Shown piece after piece: positions 1-6,365 of a DNA stretch of 6,378 nt. Made by a program: the position numbers and the translations under genes. Each line of letters opens with the position of its first letter. Position 1 is the stretch's first letter. Source of the DNA: Legionellales bacterium UBA4722 (lineage in GTDB: Bacteria > Pseudomonadota > Gammaproteobacteria > DSM-16500); contig DHJK01000011.1 in NCBI GenBank assembly GCA_002404295.1, forward strand, positions 1-6,378, read 5' to 3'. Below the pieces are notes generated by a model that did not search any database, was not told the DNA's origin, and saw only the letters and a program-made list of their open reading frames with translations.

Positions 1-13
1 CGTTGAAAGACTA

Positions 14-40
14 GGTTGCTTCGCTCGCGCTCGCAATGAC
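14..40. repeat. Interspersed-repeat-like segment downstream of aspS
   Basis: Positions 14-40 are a C/G-rich block built of TTCGCTCGC and GCTCGC units ending in GCAATGAC, in otherwise AT-rich DNA. Read on the minus strand it begins GTCATTGCGAGCG and runs into GAAGCAACC. From memory this resembles the short dispersed repeat of the form GTCATTGCGAGCG...GAAGCAAT that recurs in intergenic regions of many bacterial genomes. Only TTGC (16-19) and GCAA (33-36) pair at its ends, so it is not a strong hairpin or terminator. It lies 47 nt past the aspS stop codon, and the remainder of 1-86 shows no gene. A repeat identity cannot be proved from one copy. Confidence 0.45.
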
Positions 41-86
41 AAGGATTGAGACGCGATTGGAGCAGCGATATGGTGAATAATTACCA

Positions 87-1847
87 TTATTTATCTTCAA
101 CCTTTTTATGAATACGAATACCTAATTCTATTAATTGCGCTGGATCAACCTGCGATGGCGCATCTGTCAACGGACAAGTTGCGGTTTGTGTTTTTGGAAA
201 TGCGATCACTTCACGAATAGATGTAGAATCTGTCATTAACATCGCTAATCGATCTAAACCAAACGCAATACCACCGTGTGGAGGACAGCCATATTTTAAT
301 GCTGTGAGCAAGTGTCCGAATTTTTCTTGGGCTGCTTCTTCTGAAATATTCAACAAACGAAAAACGGCCATTTGTAATTCAGAGGAATCAATACGCACTG
401 AACCACCACCAATTTCACTGCCATTTAAAACCATATCATACGCACGTGCTAAAATTTTAGTAGGTTCTTGTGATAGCTCACTGATATCCTTAATTTTAGG
501 TGCTGTGAATGGATGGTGACATGCGGTTAAACGTCCATCACCCGTTTCAAACATAGGGAAGTCAACAACCCACAATGGGCGCCAGCCTTTTTCAACCAAT
601 CCACGATCATGCCCCACGCGCAAACGCAATGCGCCTAAAGCGTCGCTCACAACAGAACTCTTATCTGCGCCAAAGAAAATAATATCGCCGACTTTAGCTT
701 TGGTGCGCTCAAGAATAGCTTTTACAGCTGCTTCAGGAATAAATTTTAAAATAGGAGATTGCAAACCATCGGCGTTGTATTTTATGTATGCCAATCCTTT
801 AGCGCCAAACACACTCACATAATTGGTGTAATCATCAATTTCTTTGCGGCTGATATCCGCACCACCCGGTACACATAATGCAGTAACACGGCCATGAGGA
901 TCGTTAGCGGGTGCAGAAAACACTTTAAATTCTACATCTTTTAATAAATCAGCCACATCCACTAATTCTAATGAAATACGTAAATCTGGTTTATCTGAAC
1001 CGTAACGCGCCATCGCCTCTGCATAAGGCATGCGTGGAAATGGATTGGGTAACTCTACATTCAATAATTCTTTAAACATGCCACGAATCATTTCTTCCAT
1101 CGGCTGTTGAATTTCTTCTTCTGATAAAAACGACGTTTCAATATCTAATTGCGTAAATTCAGGTTGACGATCCGCACGTAAATCTTCATCACGGAAACAA
1201 CGGACTATTTGGTAATAACGATCCATGCCCGACATCATCAATAATTGTTTAAACACTTGTGGTGACTGTGGCAAAGCGAAAAAACAACCTGGCTTGGTGC
1301 GGCTAGGCACTAAATAATCGCGCGCACCTTCAGGGGTGGCTTTGGTCAGGAATGGTGTTTCAATATCCATAAAACCACGGTCATCTAAAAAGCGGCGTAA
1401 ATAACGTGTAATGCTTGCGCGGAATTTCATGCGATATAACATTTCAGGACGACGCAAATCTAAATAGCGATATTTCAGACGTGTTTCTTCACCTATTTCA
1501 TTGTATTCACCGATGGGGAATGGAGGTGGTTCAGAACGATTTAGAATATTGAGCTCTATACCCTCCACCTCTATTTCACCTGTTGCTAAATCACGATTAA
1601 CAGTACCATCAGGTCGACGACGCACGCGGCCTTTCACCTGTATCACAAATTCATTGCGTAATGACTCAGCTAATTTAAAGAGCGTAGGATTAGATGGCGC
1701 AATAACAATTTGCACCAACCCTTCACGATCACGCAAATCAATAAAAATAACGCCTCCATGATCACGACGTCGATGCACCCATCCCACTAACTTCACTTCT
1801 TGATCCAATTCTTTTGTTGTAACATGACCACAATAATGACTACGCAT
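87..1847 (-). CDS. aspS: Aspartyl-tRNA synthetase (bacterial type, probably non-discriminating)
   Basis: This class IIb synthetase charges tRNA with aspartate in the cytoplasm using ATP. All 586 residues are present, close to the usual length of about 590 for bacterial AspRS. The N-terminal OB-fold anticodon-binding domain covers about residues 1-105 (GWVHRRRDHGG near 22-32). The linker and YRYLDLRRPEM (126-136) lead into the catalytic core: motif 1 ends at P165, TPEGARDYLVPSR spans 171-183, motif 2 is FRDEDLRADRQPEFTQLD (218-235), and motif 3 is GLDR (530-533) in GGIAFGLDRLAML. The bacterial GAD insertion domain lies between motifs 2 and 3. H30 and G81 occupy the positions where the Pseudomonas aeruginosa non-discriminating enzyme has His and Gly, whereas E. 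coli has Leu at the first. It is the last visible gene of a tight operon, 27 nt after the DUF502 gene, and its ATG has a good ribosome site. Confidence 0.98.
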   Translation of the reverse strand: MRSHYCGHVTTKELDQEVKLVGWVHRRRDHGGVIFIDLRDREGLVQIVIAPSNPTLFKLAESLRNEFVIQVKGRVRRRPDGTVNRDLATGEIEVEGIELNILNRSEPPPFPIGEYNEIGEETRLKYRYLDLRRPEMLYRMKFRASITRYLRRFLDDRGFMDIETPFLTKATPEGARDYLVPSRTKPGCFFALPQSPQVFKQLLMMSGMDRYYQIVRCFRDEDLRADRQPEFTQLDIETSFLSEEEIQQPMEEMIRGMFKELLNVELPNPFPRMPYAEAMARYGSDKPDLRISLELVDVADLLKDVEFKVFSAPANDPHGRVTALCVPGGADISRKEIDDYTNYVSVFGAKGLAYIKYNADGLQSPILKFIPEAAVKAILERTKAKVGDIIFFGADKSSVVSDALGALRLRVGHDRGLVEKGWRPLWVVDFPMFETGDGRLTACHHPFTAPKIKDISELSQEPTKILARAYDMVLNGSEIGGGSVRIDSSELQMAVFRLLNISEEAAQEKFGHLLTALKYGCPPHGGIAFGLDRLAMLMTDSTSIREVIAFPKTQTATCPLTDAPSQVDPAQLIELGIRIHKKVEDK

Positions 1848-1853
1848 AATTTT

Positions 1854-1858
1854 ACCTT
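1854..1858 (-). promoter_or_regulatory. Ribosome binding site of aspS
   Basis: The minus strand reads AAGGT here, 6 nt before the ATG at 1847-1845. It supports the chosen aspS start and independent translation within the operon. Confidence 0.7.
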
Positions 1859-1874
1859 TCTATCTAAATTTATT

Positions 1875-2495
1875 TTAATTGCTTATTATTTTATTTACAG
1901 GCTGCATGACGCCTAATGAAATAACAAACTTCAATGCTTGGTCTACGCTCATTTCTAACTCTATAACATCTTTTCGTGGCACCATCATCAGAAATCCTGA
2001 TGTAGGATTGGGTGTAGTAGGAATAAACAGACTGACCATAGGCTCCCCATTCAACACACTTGTCACTTCAGGCGCACCCTCCCCTGTTTGAAAAGCAATA
2101 CTCCACATGCCTGCACGTGGATATTCGACTAACAACACTTTACGAAACGATTGACCACCAGGCTTAAATAACGTTTGTAAAACTTGTTTCACACTCGCGT
2201 ATATAGTACGCACTAAAGGAATATGCCCAATGACAGCATCGCCCATAAGCAGCAAACGCCTGCCTACAAAATTAGCCACAATCACACCCGTCAACAAAAT
2301 AACAACTAACGTGATTAATACGCCAATACCGGGCACATGAAACCCCAGCAAGGCATCAGGCTGATATTGGTGAGGCAACAACAAGAGTGTGTTACTTAAT
2401 ATATCAACCAAAAATTTAATAACCATAATAGTTACCCAGATGGGCAACCACACTAGCAAGCCTGAGATAAAATATCGTCTGAGTAATGACATCAT
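1875..2495 (-). CDS. DUF502 family inner-membrane protein
   Basis: This is a 206-residue protein of the DUF502 family, whose biochemical role is not established. Two hydrophobic helices are visible, about residues 8-30 (FISGLLVWLPIWVTIMVI) and 56-77 (GIGVLITLVVILLTGVIVAN). They are followed by the family-typical GDAVIGHIPLVRTIY (85-99) and a soluble C-terminal half with VEYPRAG (123-129) and IPTTPNPTSG (158-167). No signal-peptide cleavage site is evident, so it is probably anchored in the inner membrane by the two helices. It starts 3 nt after the zinc-ribbon gene ends and is followed 27 nt later by aspS, a neighbourhood common in gammaproteobacteria. Its ribosome site is weak (GGTGG, 11 nt before the first of two adjacent ATGs), suggesting translational coupling to the upstream gene. 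The first ATG is chosen because spacing to the second would be longer. Confidence 0.93.
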   Translation of the reverse strand: MMSLLRRYFISGLLVWLPIWVTIMVIKFLVDILSNTLLLLPHQYQPDALLGFHVPGIGVLITLVVILLTGVIVANFVGRRLLLMGDAVIGHIPLVRTIYASVKQVLQTLFKPGGQSFRKVLLVEYPRAGMWSIAFQTGEGAPEVTSVLNGEPMVSLFIPTTPNPTSGFLMMVPRKDVIELEMSVDQALKFVISLGVMQPVNKIISN

Positions 2496-2498
2496 GAT

Positions 2499-2810
2499 TT
2501 AAGTGACCACCGTATCTTTTGTCTTAGAATCTGTACTGGTTTTATTGTCCGCAGGTTTGGTTTCTGGCGACGTCCCTTTATCCCCTGCAGTATCTGTTTG
2601 CTTTGATGCGGCCTCCGCAGGTTTGCCTTTGTTACGGAAATCCGTGGCATACCATCCTGTGCCTTTTAACTGAAAACCTGCTGCTGAAATCAGTTTTTGT
2701 AATGTGGGCTTCCCGCAGACGGGGCATTGTGTTAATGGCGCATCGGTCATTTTTTCAAATGATTCTAGTTGATGACCGCATTGACCGCATTGATATTCAT
2801 AAATTGGCAT
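2499..2810 (-). CDS. FmdB-type zinc-ribbon protein
   Basis: This 103-residue protein carries the FmdB/CxxC-CxxC putative regulatory zinc ribbon. The start MPIYEYQC is the family hallmark. C8-X2-C11 and C29-X2-C32 form the four-cysteine zinc site, followed by GFQLKGTGWYATDF (45-58), also typical of the family. Residues 59-103 are a low-complexity hydrophilic tail rich in Lys, Thr, Ser, Asp and Ala, likely disordered. The family is named from a protein tied to formamidase regulation in Methylophilus, but its function in gammaproteobacteria is unknown, so no regulatory target is claimed. It is the first gene of the operon with DUF502 and aspS. A modest Shine-Dalgarno GAGAG (2819-2823, minus strand) lies 8 nt before the ATG. 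Confidence 0.93.
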   Translation of the reverse strand: MPIYEYQCGQCGHQLESFEKMTDAPLTQCPVCGKPTLQKLISAAGFQLKGTGWYATDFRNKGKPAEAASKQTDTAGDKGTSPETKPADNKTSTDSKTKDTVVT

Positions 2811-2846
2811 TCGCTTAACTCTCGCAATAAACTCGGAAAATCGCCT

Positions 2847-2855
2847 ATTTTAACA
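2847..2855 (-). promoter_or_regulatory. Candidate extended -10 promoter of the zinc-ribbon/DUF502/aspS operon
   Basis: On the minus strand this reads TGTTAAAAT: a TAAAAT hexamer (one mismatch to TATAAT) preceded by TG plus one base, the extended -10 form. It lies 36 nt upstream of the zinc-ribbon ATG, giving a short leader with the GAGAG ribosome site. No good -35 element is found at 16-18 nt, consistent with an extended -10 promoter but leaving the call weak. Confidence 0.35.
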
Positions 2856-2982
2856 AGGTAGGGCTCGCGGCGATAGAACTAAAATGGGGTTTCAGCGTAA
2901 TACTGCGGGTTGTTTATGCTGTTTTTAACAATTTCCATATAAGAATCAACTGGTTGCAAGGATAGAGTTTATTTTTGATCAA

Positions 2983-3012
2983 CTCACAAAATAAAAAAAG
3001 GGCGGCTATACT
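2983..3012 (+). promoter_or_regulatory. Candidate sigma-70 promoter for the two-gene plus-strand unit
   Basis: TATACT (3007-3012, five of six matches to TATAAT) is preceded at 18 nt by CTCACA (2983-2988, four of six matches to TTGACA). Transcription from here would begin around 3018-3020 and give a leader of about 30 nt before the ATG at 3048. Two small palindromic features are close by: TTGATCAA (2975-2982) just upstream of the -35, and the inverted repeat TACTT/AAGTA (3009-3013 and 3020-3024), which overlaps the -10 and the presumed start site and could be an operator. Neither matches a regulator site I can name. Confidence 0.4.
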
Positions 3013-3035
3013 TAAATCAAAGTACGAACCTTATC

Positions 3036-3042
3036 AAGGGGG
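3036..3042 (+). promoter_or_regulatory. Ribosome binding site of the 85-residue gene
   Basis: AAGGGGG, 5 nt before the ATG at 3048, is a strong purine-rich Shine-Dalgarno. It is one of the main reasons to accept this short reading frame as a real gene. Confidence 0.7.
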
Positions 3043-3047
3043 CACCT

Positions 3048-3305
3048 ATGTTTAATAATCAAAAAAAGAAATCAGAGGACGTCGAGACACCTGCCGAAGA
3101 TGAGAAAAAGACAAAAACGGCATGGAAGGCTAGTAGTAGCACGTACTACAATCTACTCACCGCAATAAAAGCCAATGCACCTTTCAAGCTGGAAAGTCAT
3201 TCTGCTAATGATGAGAAATCGAATGTACCTGAAACAAAATCTGAAGAATTGGATATAGAAAAAGAAACAAAGAAAGTGAGTCCGGATCTTGCAAGAAAAA
3301 AATAA
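3048..3305 (+). CDS. Highly charged 85-residue hypothetical protein, upstream partner of the phosphatase-like gene
   Basis: I do not recognise a family. The protein has no cysteine, no signal peptide and no membrane segment. By hand count about 17 residues are Lys/Arg and 16 Asp/Glu, so it is near neutral overall but almost 40 per cent charged. Two Lys/Glu-rich, probably disordered stretches (about residues 5-25 and 50-85) flank a more ordered-looking central piece, AWKASSSTYYNLLTAIKAN (25-43), that could form a short amphipathic helix. The start is supported by AAGGGGG 5 nt upstream and by a promoter candidate. It ends 24 nt before the large downstream gene, so the two are probably co-transcribed. 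It could be an accessory factor, a chaperone-like partner or a small secreted protein; none of these is shown by the sequence. It shares the reading frame of the downstream gene but is separated from it by two in-frame TAA codons (3303 and 3312). Confidence 0.7.
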   Translation: MFNNQKKKSEDVETPAEDEKKTKTAWKASSSTYYNLLTAIKANAPFKLESHSANDEKSNVPETKSEELDIEKETKKVSPDLARKK

Positions 3306-3312
3306 TTGATAT

Positions 3313-3320
3313 AAGAGGGG
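3313..3320 (+). promoter_or_regulatory. Ribosome binding site of the large phosphatase-like gene
   Basis: AAGAGGGG lies 9 nt before the ATG at 3330, in the 24-nt gap after the small gene. It supports ATG 3330 as the real start and independent initiation rather than fusion with the upstream frame. Confidence 0.65.
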
Positions 3321-3329
3321 AAACTGGCT

Positions 3330-6086
3330 ATGTCAACTTCAAGAAAAAAAACAGGTCTGTCAAAACCAAAAACAAAAGTAATTTTACGCACAGATACTGA
3401 AATTAATGATATTCCAGATTCGGTGCTAGAGGAATTACTATCTGTTATCCCAAATGGAAAAAAAGCTGACATTGACTATGACTTTCGAAGCATTGCAATG
3501 GAACAAAAACATATTATTCATTATCAGCGTCGAATGGAAGCTGTAGGCCATGGGACAGAGCGATTATTAAATAGCATTGATTTCAAAGGCCCAGGCAGAG
3601 CCAATATTGATGCAAAATTGAAAGCCCTTCAAGAAAATAAGCGTGAGGCCTTGGCCAGAATAGAAAAAGACCACGAGCAAAGAAAATTAGGCAACAAAGA
3701 AATAAAAGATCGCTTAAACAGTGATTTAATCGATGAGCAAATGAAGGATAAAAGCAAAGAGGAGGGATTTACGGAGAAAGATGATAAATCGGATCATAAA
3801 AAGATTGCAGCAATCAAGGCTCAAATAGGCGCAATAGATCATGACGTCGGCAGTATAGCTCCCTATCAAAATATACTCGAAGACTACGTCAAACAAGTTA
3901 ATAAAATTTTACACGAAGAAGCTTACATTCCTAAAAAGAAAATAAAAAAAGCATTAGGCAGAGCAGAACAATACGCAGAACTCTCAGAAGGAAGACCTCC
4001 GCTTTGTACTGTAACGCGGCTTGATGCAGATAAAGAAAAATACCCAGACGGAACATGGTTGGTTCAGGTAGAAGTACCGCAGGACCCACTTTCTAATGCT
4101 AAAAAAGAAGAGCTCTTACAGACCATCCAACTGATTCGTGGCAAAGAGCTGGACGATCCAGATCTGCCTCAATGGTACAAAGAGATGCCGGAGCTCGAAA
4201 AAGAATTATTTTTTGAGACTTTTAAAGGTGTGAAGAGTATCGATGATATTACAAAACTTGTGCCAGCCATTTCAAGTAAACTACGTTCTATACCAGGCGT
4301 TGCTAATTTTTCCAGACATACTACTATTCTAATGGATGATAAAGGAAAAGTAATATCGAGAAATGAATTATCACGTTCAAGCCATGTTGCTTCACGAGAT
4401 ATGAAAGATGCTGCTCAGTGCGCAAATATTGCAGAAGATAATATTAATCATATCATTGATAATATGCTCGCTGAACAAGCGAATAAACTAGCGCAGTTAA
4501 GTGTGGATCGTAAATTAGACGCCTCTCCTATCGTCTTGCCTGTATTAATGCAAACATTAATTACACCAGCCAATATAATGGGGCCCGATGGAGCTTTGCT
4601 TAAAGACAGAGATGAGGCTATTAAGAGAATTCTCAGGAACCCAGTACGAACTGTCAATGTTTATGTAATGATAGATGGAAAACCCCAGATGAAAACAATT
4701 GACGTAAAACTTGAGATCTTCGCAACGAATCATCCATTAAATTACTTTCGCTACCTTGGCGCTGGCACTGGAAGGATTAACCCAGTGAAAAGTAACACCT
4801 TGGACAGCGCACTATCTACTGATCCAAATCTGCGTGACATGCAACGCTTAACAAGATTTGCAGCACAATACATGAAAAAATATAAACCTATTGACTACTT
4901 AGCAGAGGGGCGTGACGTCCATTTAATGTCTAGCTTACCGAAGAATTTAAGCAAATATAAGGATAGTTATATAGTAGTAGACCAAAAACAAGCTTACTAT
5001 GTTAATCATGATGGCACCTATAGAGATGCTAAAATAAAGAATTTTGATGACTTGAATGCAGCTATCAAAAATTTAAATCCAAACAATGATACAAAAATAC
5101 ACTTAACTCAACATCAAGTTAAATCAGTGATAACCTCAAATGGAGGTCACACCGCTGATGATGCATCATATGATTTCCCTTTACTTTATGCTCTTGTTAG
5201 ACAATTTAATTACGTAGCTCCAAAAATGGCTACAGAAATACAAGACAAAGAACTCTACTTAAGCTCTATACAACAACTGATGGCAAGGGAAATGGGCATA
5301 GCTTATGGCTCATGCGTCAGCGGCAAAGATCGTAAAGGCATTTCCATAATATACACGGATGCAATGGCCATGTATTTTAAAATGTATGGACATATACCAC
5401 CACCAGCAGCTACAGGAACAGATGAAAATGTAAAAAGAAGAGAAAATTTCGTTAAACTATTTGCACTAACCTACGTGACACTCCATCAACATGCGAATGC
5501 GGGACAGAATTCAAAAGGAGCAGATGGCCTTAAAACTCCGCTGCAATATTTACCCAGAGACATGATAATCGCGGTTATAAAACTCACATTCAACAAATGG
5601 ATACATAAACAATGTGATAGACTTGCTAGTAATAATGAGATTAAACATATAGTGTTCGGTAAAATTAAAAAACTTAAAATCGGCGCTTCTAACTTAAAGG
5701 ATAGCACAGCTCTATTTTTTCATTTATCTGGCAATAGAAAAGAAACAAAAGCACTCTTAGACGAGAAAAAAAGATTACGTCTTGTGGAGTCTCTTGAAAG
5801 TGAAATGCCGATTTTGGACAAAATAGCGCAAGCTCTTCCAGAAAAATCCTTTAAAAATCCTACAGGGATTAACCAATTAATCAAATGTAATAATGAAGGT
5901 GGATCACTACATGAGCTTGCAACGATTTGCAAGAAGAGGATAGAAGCATCTGACAAAGACCGTCCATCTCTTAAACTTTATGAAGCCATTGTGGATTTAG
6001 CGCGAAATCCTAAATCAGAATCAGGATCGAAAGCATTATCCGAGTTTGCTAACACATCTACTAACAGTCATGTTCTTAAAGCATGA
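3330..6086 (+). CDS. SidF-like CX5R phosphoinositide phosphatase, probable secreted effector
   Basis: The 918-residue product carries the cysteine phosphatase P-loop CVSGKDR at 662-668 (nucleophile C662, phosphate-binding R668). Its SGKDR core is shared with SopB/IpgD-type phosphoinositide phosphatases, and INPP4 is related. Legionella SidF, from memory, has 912 residues with C645/R651 and removes the 3-phosphate from PI(3,4)P2 and PI(3,4,5)P3, so length and motif position agree closely. The P-loop runs into KGISIIYTDAMAMYF (669-683) and, further on, HQHANAGQ (719-726) and GLKTPLQYLP (733-742), which look like the rest of the active-site domain. Residues about 95-165 are Lys/Glu-rich and coiled-coil-prone. 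No signal peptide or membrane helix is visible, whereas SidF has C-terminal helices. The tail (892-918) is rich in Ser, Asn and Thr and ends HVLKA, compatible with a C-terminal Dot/Icm signal but not proof. It follows the 85-residue gene by 24 nt. The phosphatase fold is likely; substrate and secretion are inference. Confidence 0.8.
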   Translation: MSTSRKKTGLSKPKTKVILRTDTEINDIPDSVLEELLSVIPNGKKADIDYDFRSIAMEQKHIIHYQRRMEAVGHGTERLLNSIDFKGPGRANIDAKLKALQENKREALARIEKDHEQRKLGNKEIKDRLNSDLIDEQMKDKSKEEGFTEKDDKSDHKKIAAIKAQIGAIDHDVGSIAPYQNILEDYVKQVNKILHEEAYIPKKKIKKALGRAEQYAELSEGRPPLCTVTRLDADKEKYPDGTWLVQVEVPQDPLSNAKKEELLQTIQLIRGKELDDPDLPQWYKEMPELEKELFFETFKGVKSIDDITKLVPAISSKLRSIPGVANFSRHTTILMDDKGKVISRNELSRSSHVASRDMKDAAQCANIAEDNINHIIDNMLAEQANKLAQLSVDRKLDASPIVLPVLMQTLITPANIMGPDGALLKDRDEAIKRILRNPVRTVNVYVMIDGKPQMKTIDVKLEIFATNHPLNYFRYLGAGTGRINPVKSNTLDSALSTDPNLRDMQRLTRFAAQYMKKYKPIDYLAEGRDVHLMSSLPKNLSKYKDSYIVVDQKQAYYVNHDGTYRDAKIKNFDDLNAAIKNLNPNNDTKIHLTQHQVKSVITSNGGHTADDASYDFPLLYALVRQFNYVAPKMATEIQDKELYLSSIQQLMAREMGIAYGSCVSGKDRKGISIIYTDAMAMYFKMYGHIPPPAATGTDENVKRRENFVKLFALTYVTLHQHANAGQNSKGADGLKTPLQYLPRDMIIAVIKLTFNKWIHKQCDRLASNNEIKHIVFGKIKKLKIGASNLKDSTALFFHLSGNRKETKALLDEKKRLRLVESLESEMPILDKIAQALPEKSFKNPTGINQLIKCNNEGGSLHELATICKKRIEASDKDRPSLKLYEAIVDLARNPKSESGSKALSEFANTSTNSHVLKA

Positions 6087-6194
6087 GTAGATAGTTTAGC
6101 TGTTTTCGTAGCGCTTTCATGGTAAGGCATAGAGTCATATTGCAAGCTATTGGCTTGTCATTGCTGTTAGTGTCACGTCATTCGTTGACAACAA

Positions 6195-6209
6195 GGCTCC
6201 TCATGAGCC
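6195..6209. repeat. Short GC-rich hairpin
   Basis: GGCTC (6195-6199) pairs with GAGCC (6205-6209) around a 5-nt loop; CTCATGAG inside it is itself a palindrome, and CAGCTG (6211-6216) follows. It lies about 110 nt after the large gene and has no T-run behind it, so it may be part of the neighbouring repeat rather than a terminator. Confidence 0.4.
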
Positions 6210-6218
6210 GCAGCTGTC

Positions 6219-6286
6219 ACCCCGCAAAATTTTCGTCCCTTGTATTCGACAAAAAAACTGGTCTACCACGAAAATTTGTGCGGGGT
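6219..6286. repeat. Imperfect inverted repeat with 31-nt loop
   Basis: The left arm ACCCCGCAAAATTTTCGT (6219-6236) and the right arm ACGAAAATTTGTGCGGGGT (6268-6286) are reverse complements apart from one extra base in the right arm. The loop (6237-6267) contains a run of seven A at 6251-6257. Arms of 18-19 nt are far beyond chance at this distance and suggest a dispersed palindromic element or the end of a small non-autonomous mobile element. No transposase gene or target duplication is visible. Confidence 0.7.
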
Positions 6287-6365
6287 CTGGTTGCGTCCTT
6301 TAGTACAGCTTGTTTCTGGAGAATTAGCTGCATAAATAACTTATTACTACAGGCCGTAACCGGAT

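Noticed and set aside
1501..1761. 86-codon plus-strand frame inside aspS
   Set aside because: It is antisense to the conserved OB-fold coding region of aspS, which is certain; no independent support.
3007..3025. Possible PmrA-type regulatory box (CTTAA-like) near the promoter
   Set aside because: Only one half-site-like CTTAAA is present, without the tandem repeat expected of such boxes, and it lies downstream of the -10.
3197..3472. 91-codon minus-strand frame opposite the junction of the two plus-strand genes
   Set aside because: It overlaps two better supported genes with good ribosome sites on the opposite strand, and its translation reflects the complement of Lys/Glu codons.
5940..6086. 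Possible E-block type secretion motif near the C-terminus of the large protein
   Set aside because: The last 30 residues have only scattered Glu (KSESGSKALSEF) and no clustered EExxE-like motif, so only a general polar tail is claimed.
6087..6140. Intrinsic terminator directly after the large gene
   Set aside because: No stable stem followed by a T-run could be drawn in this stretch.
6217..6333. Minus-strand open frame of 38 codons through the right-hand repeats
   Set aside because: It lies wholly within the inverted-repeat region, has no clear ribosome site and shows no protein-like pattern; it follows from the repeat sequence.
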